Assembly (NCBI GenBank): GCA_020201445.1
Contig: JAIVGU010000201.1
Location: forward strand, 1 to 7,920
DNA from: Halobacteriales archaeon
Lineage (GTDB): Archaea > Thermoplasmatota > E2 > JACPAO01 > JAHFTW01
Direction: 5' to 3'
Length of the DNA stretch: 7,920 nt
Shown here: in pieces, positions 5,244 through 7,920 of the stretch
Layout of the letters: the number at the start of each line of letters is the position of its first letter
Numbering within the stretch: position 1 is the first letter of the stretch
Translations under genes and position numbers: made by a program
The notes under the pieces: generated by a model
What the model was told of the DNA's origin: nothing
Seen by the model: only the letters and a program-made list of their open reading frames with translations
Databases searched by the model: none

Positions 5244-5870
5244 GTGGAAGGGAAGGAGACCGCCCGCCTGGAGGCGTTCAGCGACGGGGTGTTCGCCATC
5301 GCCATCACGCTGCTGGTGCTGGAGCTGCGCGTCCCCGACGGCGACCTGCTGCGGGGCCTGCTGCACGAGTGGCCCTCGTTCCTCTCCTTCAGCCTCTCGT
5401 TCGTCACCATCCTGATCATGTGGACCAACCACCACGCCAACCTCGCCCACGTCGTGCGCGCCGACGGGCGGCTGCTGTTCGCCAACGGCTTCCTGCTGAT
5501 GCTCGTGACGTTCCTGCCCTTCCCCACCGCCGTCCTGGCGGAGCACCTGGCCGACGGCGACGCCAACGTGGCGGCCACCTTCTACGCGGGCACCTTCGTC
5601 CTCATCAACCTCGTCTGGGCCGGCTTCTGGCGCTCCATCGTCCGCGGCCGCGCCCACCTGGCCCCCACGCTCCCCGACCACGAGGTGCGCACCGTCAGCC
5701 TCGCCCTCGGCGTCGGCTTCCTCTCCTACCTCGCCGCCACCGCCCTGGCGCTCCTCTCCGCCGCGGCCGGCGTCGGCCTCTGCATGCTGCTGGCCGGCTT
5801 CTGGACCTTCCAGGCGATGCGGCACCACCGCGACGACCACGGCCACCACGACCCCGGGAGCTCGGCATGA
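5244..5870 (+). CDS. TMEM175 family (DUF1211) potassium channel protein
   Basis: The 208-residue protein has about six membrane segments, the normal size for prokaryotic TMEM175 subunits. The signature ARLEAFSDGVFAIAITLLVL (7-26) contains the FSD motif (12-14) of the pore-lining first helix. WTNHHANL (60-67) and FLPFPTAVLAEH (90-101) are further family features. Prokaryotic members form tetrameric, K+-selective leak-type channels in the cytoplasmic membrane. The start is a GTG with no upstream in-frame alternative close by and no Shine-Dalgarno motif; it fits leaderless transcription from CTTAAG. The C-terminus is short and His/Asp-rich (HHRDDHGHHD, 194-203). The stop codon overlaps the next gene's ATG (ATGA at 5867-5870), which implies translational coupling to the ferredoxin. 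Confidence 0.9.
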   Translation: MEGKETARLEAFSDGVFAIAITLLVLELRVPDGDLLRGLLHEWPSFLSFSLSFVTILIMWTNHHANLAHVVRADGRLLFANGFLLMLVTFLPFPTAVLAEHLADGDANVAATFYAGTFVLINLVWAGFWRSIVRGRAHLAPTLPDHEVRTVSLALGVGFLSYLAATALALLSAAAGVGLCMLLAGFWTFQAMRHHRDDHGHHDPGSSA

Positions 5871-6322
5871 GCGCCAGCGTCGAGCCGCCCACGGGCGACG
5901 GGCGGCGCTTCGAACGGCACGCCTTCGTCTGCACCAACGCCGACTCCTGCGCCCTCGACGGCGCCGAGGCGGTGCAGAAGGCGCTGAAGGAGCGGCTGCG
6001 CGCGGCGGGGCTGAAGGAGTCGCTGCGCGTCAACAAGTCCGGCTGCCTCGGCCAGTGCGGCCACGGCCCGATGGTCGTCGTCTACCCCGAGGGCGTCTGG
6101 TACAGCCACGTCAGCGTCGCGGACGCAGAGCGCATCTGGAGCGAGCACCTGCTCGGCGGCCGCCCCGTCGCGGACCTGCGCTACCGCACCAAGGCGCCGG
6201 GGACCAACGTCATCCCCAAGAAGGGCGGCCCGCCCGGGCCGGGCAACCCCATCAACACGCTGAGCCCCTTCTGGTCGCCCTGCACCCGCTGCCCGCCGGA
6301 GTGGTCGGACCCCACGGCCTAG
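5867..6322 (+). CDS. Thioredoxin-like [2Fe-2S] ferredoxin with C-terminal CxxC extension
   Basis: A 151-residue protein. The core (about 15-104) matches thioredoxin-fold [2Fe-2S] ferredoxins: FVCTN gives Cys22, then Cys28, and SGCLGQCGHGP gives Cys60 and Cys64, followed by the conserved MVVVYPEGVWYSHVSVAD and EHLLGGRPV. The spacing between the first two cysteines is shorter than in many family members. These proteins carry electrons at low potential; the partner is unknown. After residue 105 a Pro/Gly-rich tail ends in FWSPCTRCPPEW, adding a Cys139-x2-Cys142 pair not needed for the cluster. The ATG overlaps the TMEM175 stop. The frame is open far upstream, but the family N-terminus and the overlap fix the start at 5867. 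Confidence 0.9.
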   Translation: MSASVEPPTGDGRRFERHAFVCTNADSCALDGAEAVQKALKERLRAAGLKESLRVNKSGCLGQCGHGPMVVVYPEGVWYSHVSVADAERIWSEHLLGGRPVADLRYRTKAPGTNVIPKKGGPPGPGNPINTLSPFWSPCTRCPPEWSDPTA

Positions 6323-6347
6323 CCGGAATCCCTGCGTGAAGCAGGCG

Positions 6348-6469
6348 AACACGGAGTCCACAGATAGGTTGGGAACTTTTCTGGTCCCACAGCAATTTCG
6401 CAGATGTTTTTCCTGTGCGGCATTCCCACTCGGTCAAGAACGCTCACAAGTCTCTGTGGAATCCGTGGT
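6348..6469. repeat. AT-richer spacer bracketed by 17-bp inverted repeats
   Basis: AACACGGAGTCCACAGA (6348-6364) and the complement of 6453-6469 (ACCACGGATTCCACAGA) match at 15 of 17 positions and bracket 88 bp of distinctly more AT-rich DNA. The ends resemble those of the inverted repeat at 4223-4297 (shared ACCACGRATTCCAC). The core has no coding signal. It fills most of the 167-bp gap between the convergent ferredoxin and membrane-protein genes. It is probably a small, decayed, non-autonomous repeat. Confidence 0.5.
6377..6411 (+). terminator. Possible T-tract terminator for the TMEM175-ferredoxin unit
   Basis: Two T runs, TTTT (6377-6380) and TTTTT (6407-6411), occur 55 and 85 bp after the ferredoxin stop; archaeal termination commonly uses such oligo-T stretches. 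They are the only T runs in this convergent gap. No strong hairpin precedes them. Confidence 0.35.
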
Positions 6470-6489
6470 CTGGTCGAGTCGCTGAAACC

Positions 6490-7023
6490 TCACGCAGAGG
6501 CAGGGCCAGGCGCGAGGGCCCGCTCGTAGGCGGTGCCCGGCCGGAGCGTGACGAGCGCCGCGCCAGCCAGCGTCAGGACGATGGCGCCCGCGTTCAGCAG
6601 GTCGCCGCGCAGCCCGCCGAGGGCCAGCTTCGTCCCCGCCGCGAGCACGGCGGCGAACGCGGGCGGGAAGGCCCACGCCACCTGGGCGCGCCACCGCGGC
6701 AGGCTCCACAGCAGCAGCGCCGCCACCGTGGCCAGCTCCATCCCCACGCCGTAGAAGACCCAGGACGACAGCGGCGAGCCGGCGGCGAGGGCGTCGAGCA
6801 TCCAGTGGGTTGCCCCCGCCGCCGCGACCAGCAGGCCGGCGCCCGACACGGCGGCGCGGCGGGGGCCGGCAAGCCACAGCCCGGCCGCGAACACCAGCCA
6901 GCCGACGCCGACCAGGCTGCACCACACCGCCTCCGCGGCGTCGCCGTAGGCCAGCGAGTCGGCGCCCCACAGGAGGGAACCGATGCCGAGCAGGAGCGCG
7001 CCAAGCCGAAGGATGGACACCAT
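6490..7023 (-). CDS. Multi-pass membrane protein of unknown function
   Basis: I do not recognise this family. From the ATG at 7023 the protein has 177 residues and about six hydrophobic segments separated by short Arg-containing loops (GPRRAA, LPRWRAQ), with a short polar C-terminus. Composition is dominated by Ala, Leu, Gly and Val. An upstream in-frame ATG at 7050 would add MAPPPHSRH. The downstream ATG is preferred because it begins directly before the first helix (MVSILRLGALLLGIG) and has a CATATG hexamer centred 27.5 bp upstream; a TTTTT run about 25 bp before 7050 keeps the longer form possible. It is divergent from isocitrate dehydrogenase and convergent with the ferredoxin gene, so no operon context helps. 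The frame is real: hydrophobic periodicity is coherent throughout, and the overlapping frames are low-complexity. Confidence 0.7.
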   Translation of the reverse strand: MVSILRLGALLLGIGSLLWGADSLAYGDAAEAVWCSLVGVGWLVFAAGLWLAGPRRAAVSGAGLLVAAAGATHWMLDALAAGSPLSSWVFYGVGMELATVAALLLWSLPRWRAQVAWAFPPAFAAVLAAGTKLALGGLRGDLLNAGAIVLTLAGAALVTLRPGTAYERALAPGPASA

Positions 7024-7047
7024 GTGCCGGGAATGCGGAGGGGGCGC

Positions 7048-7053
7048 CATATG
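7048..7053 (-). promoter_or_regulatory. TATA-like hexamer before the membrane-protein gene
   Basis: CATATG is centred 27.5 bp before the ATG at 7023, matching the geometry at the isocitrate dehydrogenase and SemiSWEET/TMEM175 promoters. It coincides with the alternative start codon at 7050, so both readings cannot hold at once. Confidence 0.35.
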
Positions 7054-7104
7054 AGGCTAGGCGTCGCGTCCCAAAAACCCACCAAGGCACCTTTCCCCAA
7101 CCCT

Positions 7105-7110
7105 GATATA
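7105..7110 (+). promoter_or_regulatory. TATA box of the isocitrate dehydrogenase gene
   Basis: GATATA is the clearest TATA-like element in the window, centred 28.5 bp before the ATG at 7136. The bases before the ATG (GGAACCTG) contain no ribosome-binding motif, so a leaderless or nearly leaderless mRNA is expected. Confidence 0.55.
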
Positions 7111-7135
7111 CCGGGGGCTTTGAGGCCGGAACCTG

Positions 7136-7920
<785 letters not shown>

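Noticed and set aside
4868..5866. Long N-terminal extension of the ferredoxin
   Set aside because: The upstream codons are low-complexity and overlap TMEM175 and SemiSWEET; the ferredoxin fold begins just after 5867.

Overview
This strongly GC-rich window most likely comes from an archaeon. The main evidence is the truncated gene at the left edge, which matches the ATPase core plus KH domain of the archaeal PIN-ATPase-KH family. In addition, several genes lack a Shine-Dalgarno sequence and have an AT-rich TATA-like hexamer about 26-30 bp before the start codon, as expected for leaderless archaeal transcripts. A high-GC euryarchaeal lineage such as a Thermoplasmatota relative is a guess; the window has no rRNA to settle it.

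Layout. 1-1027 (+): C-terminal part of the PIN-ATPase-KH protein. 1047-3267 (-): an MFS transporter, an AhpD-like CxxC peroxidase and a PrxQ/BCP peroxiredoxin, probably transcribed together in the order peroxiredoxin, AhpD-like, transporter. 3311-3763: a gene-free element made of two collinear inverted arms, each a series of hairpins. 3719-5191 (-): a GyrI-like ligand-binding protein whose last codons lie inside that element, a second BCP peroxiredoxin, and a SemiSWEET sugar transporter. 5244-6322 (+): a TMEM175-type K+ channel translationally overlapped by a thioredoxin-like [2Fe-2S] ferredoxin. 6323-6489: an AT-richer gap bracketed by a short inverted repeat. 6490-7023 (-): an unrecognised multi-pass membrane protein. 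7136-7920 (+): isocitrate dehydrogenase, cut by the right edge.

Function. Three thiol peroxidases of two families lie within 2.5 kb, which points to a peroxide-defence neighbourhood. The two BCP paralogs differ in their resolving cysteine. Small transport proteins (MFS, SemiSWEET, TMEM175) are interspersed; no pathway linking them is evident.

The most unusual material is non-coding. The 453-bp element has arms that keep loop sequences while stem bases change in compensating pairs. A 51-bp direct repeat duplicates the SemiSWEET-stop/BCP-start junction around a 73-bp hairpin insert. A palindromic CTTAAG lies exactly midway between two divergent GTG start codons.
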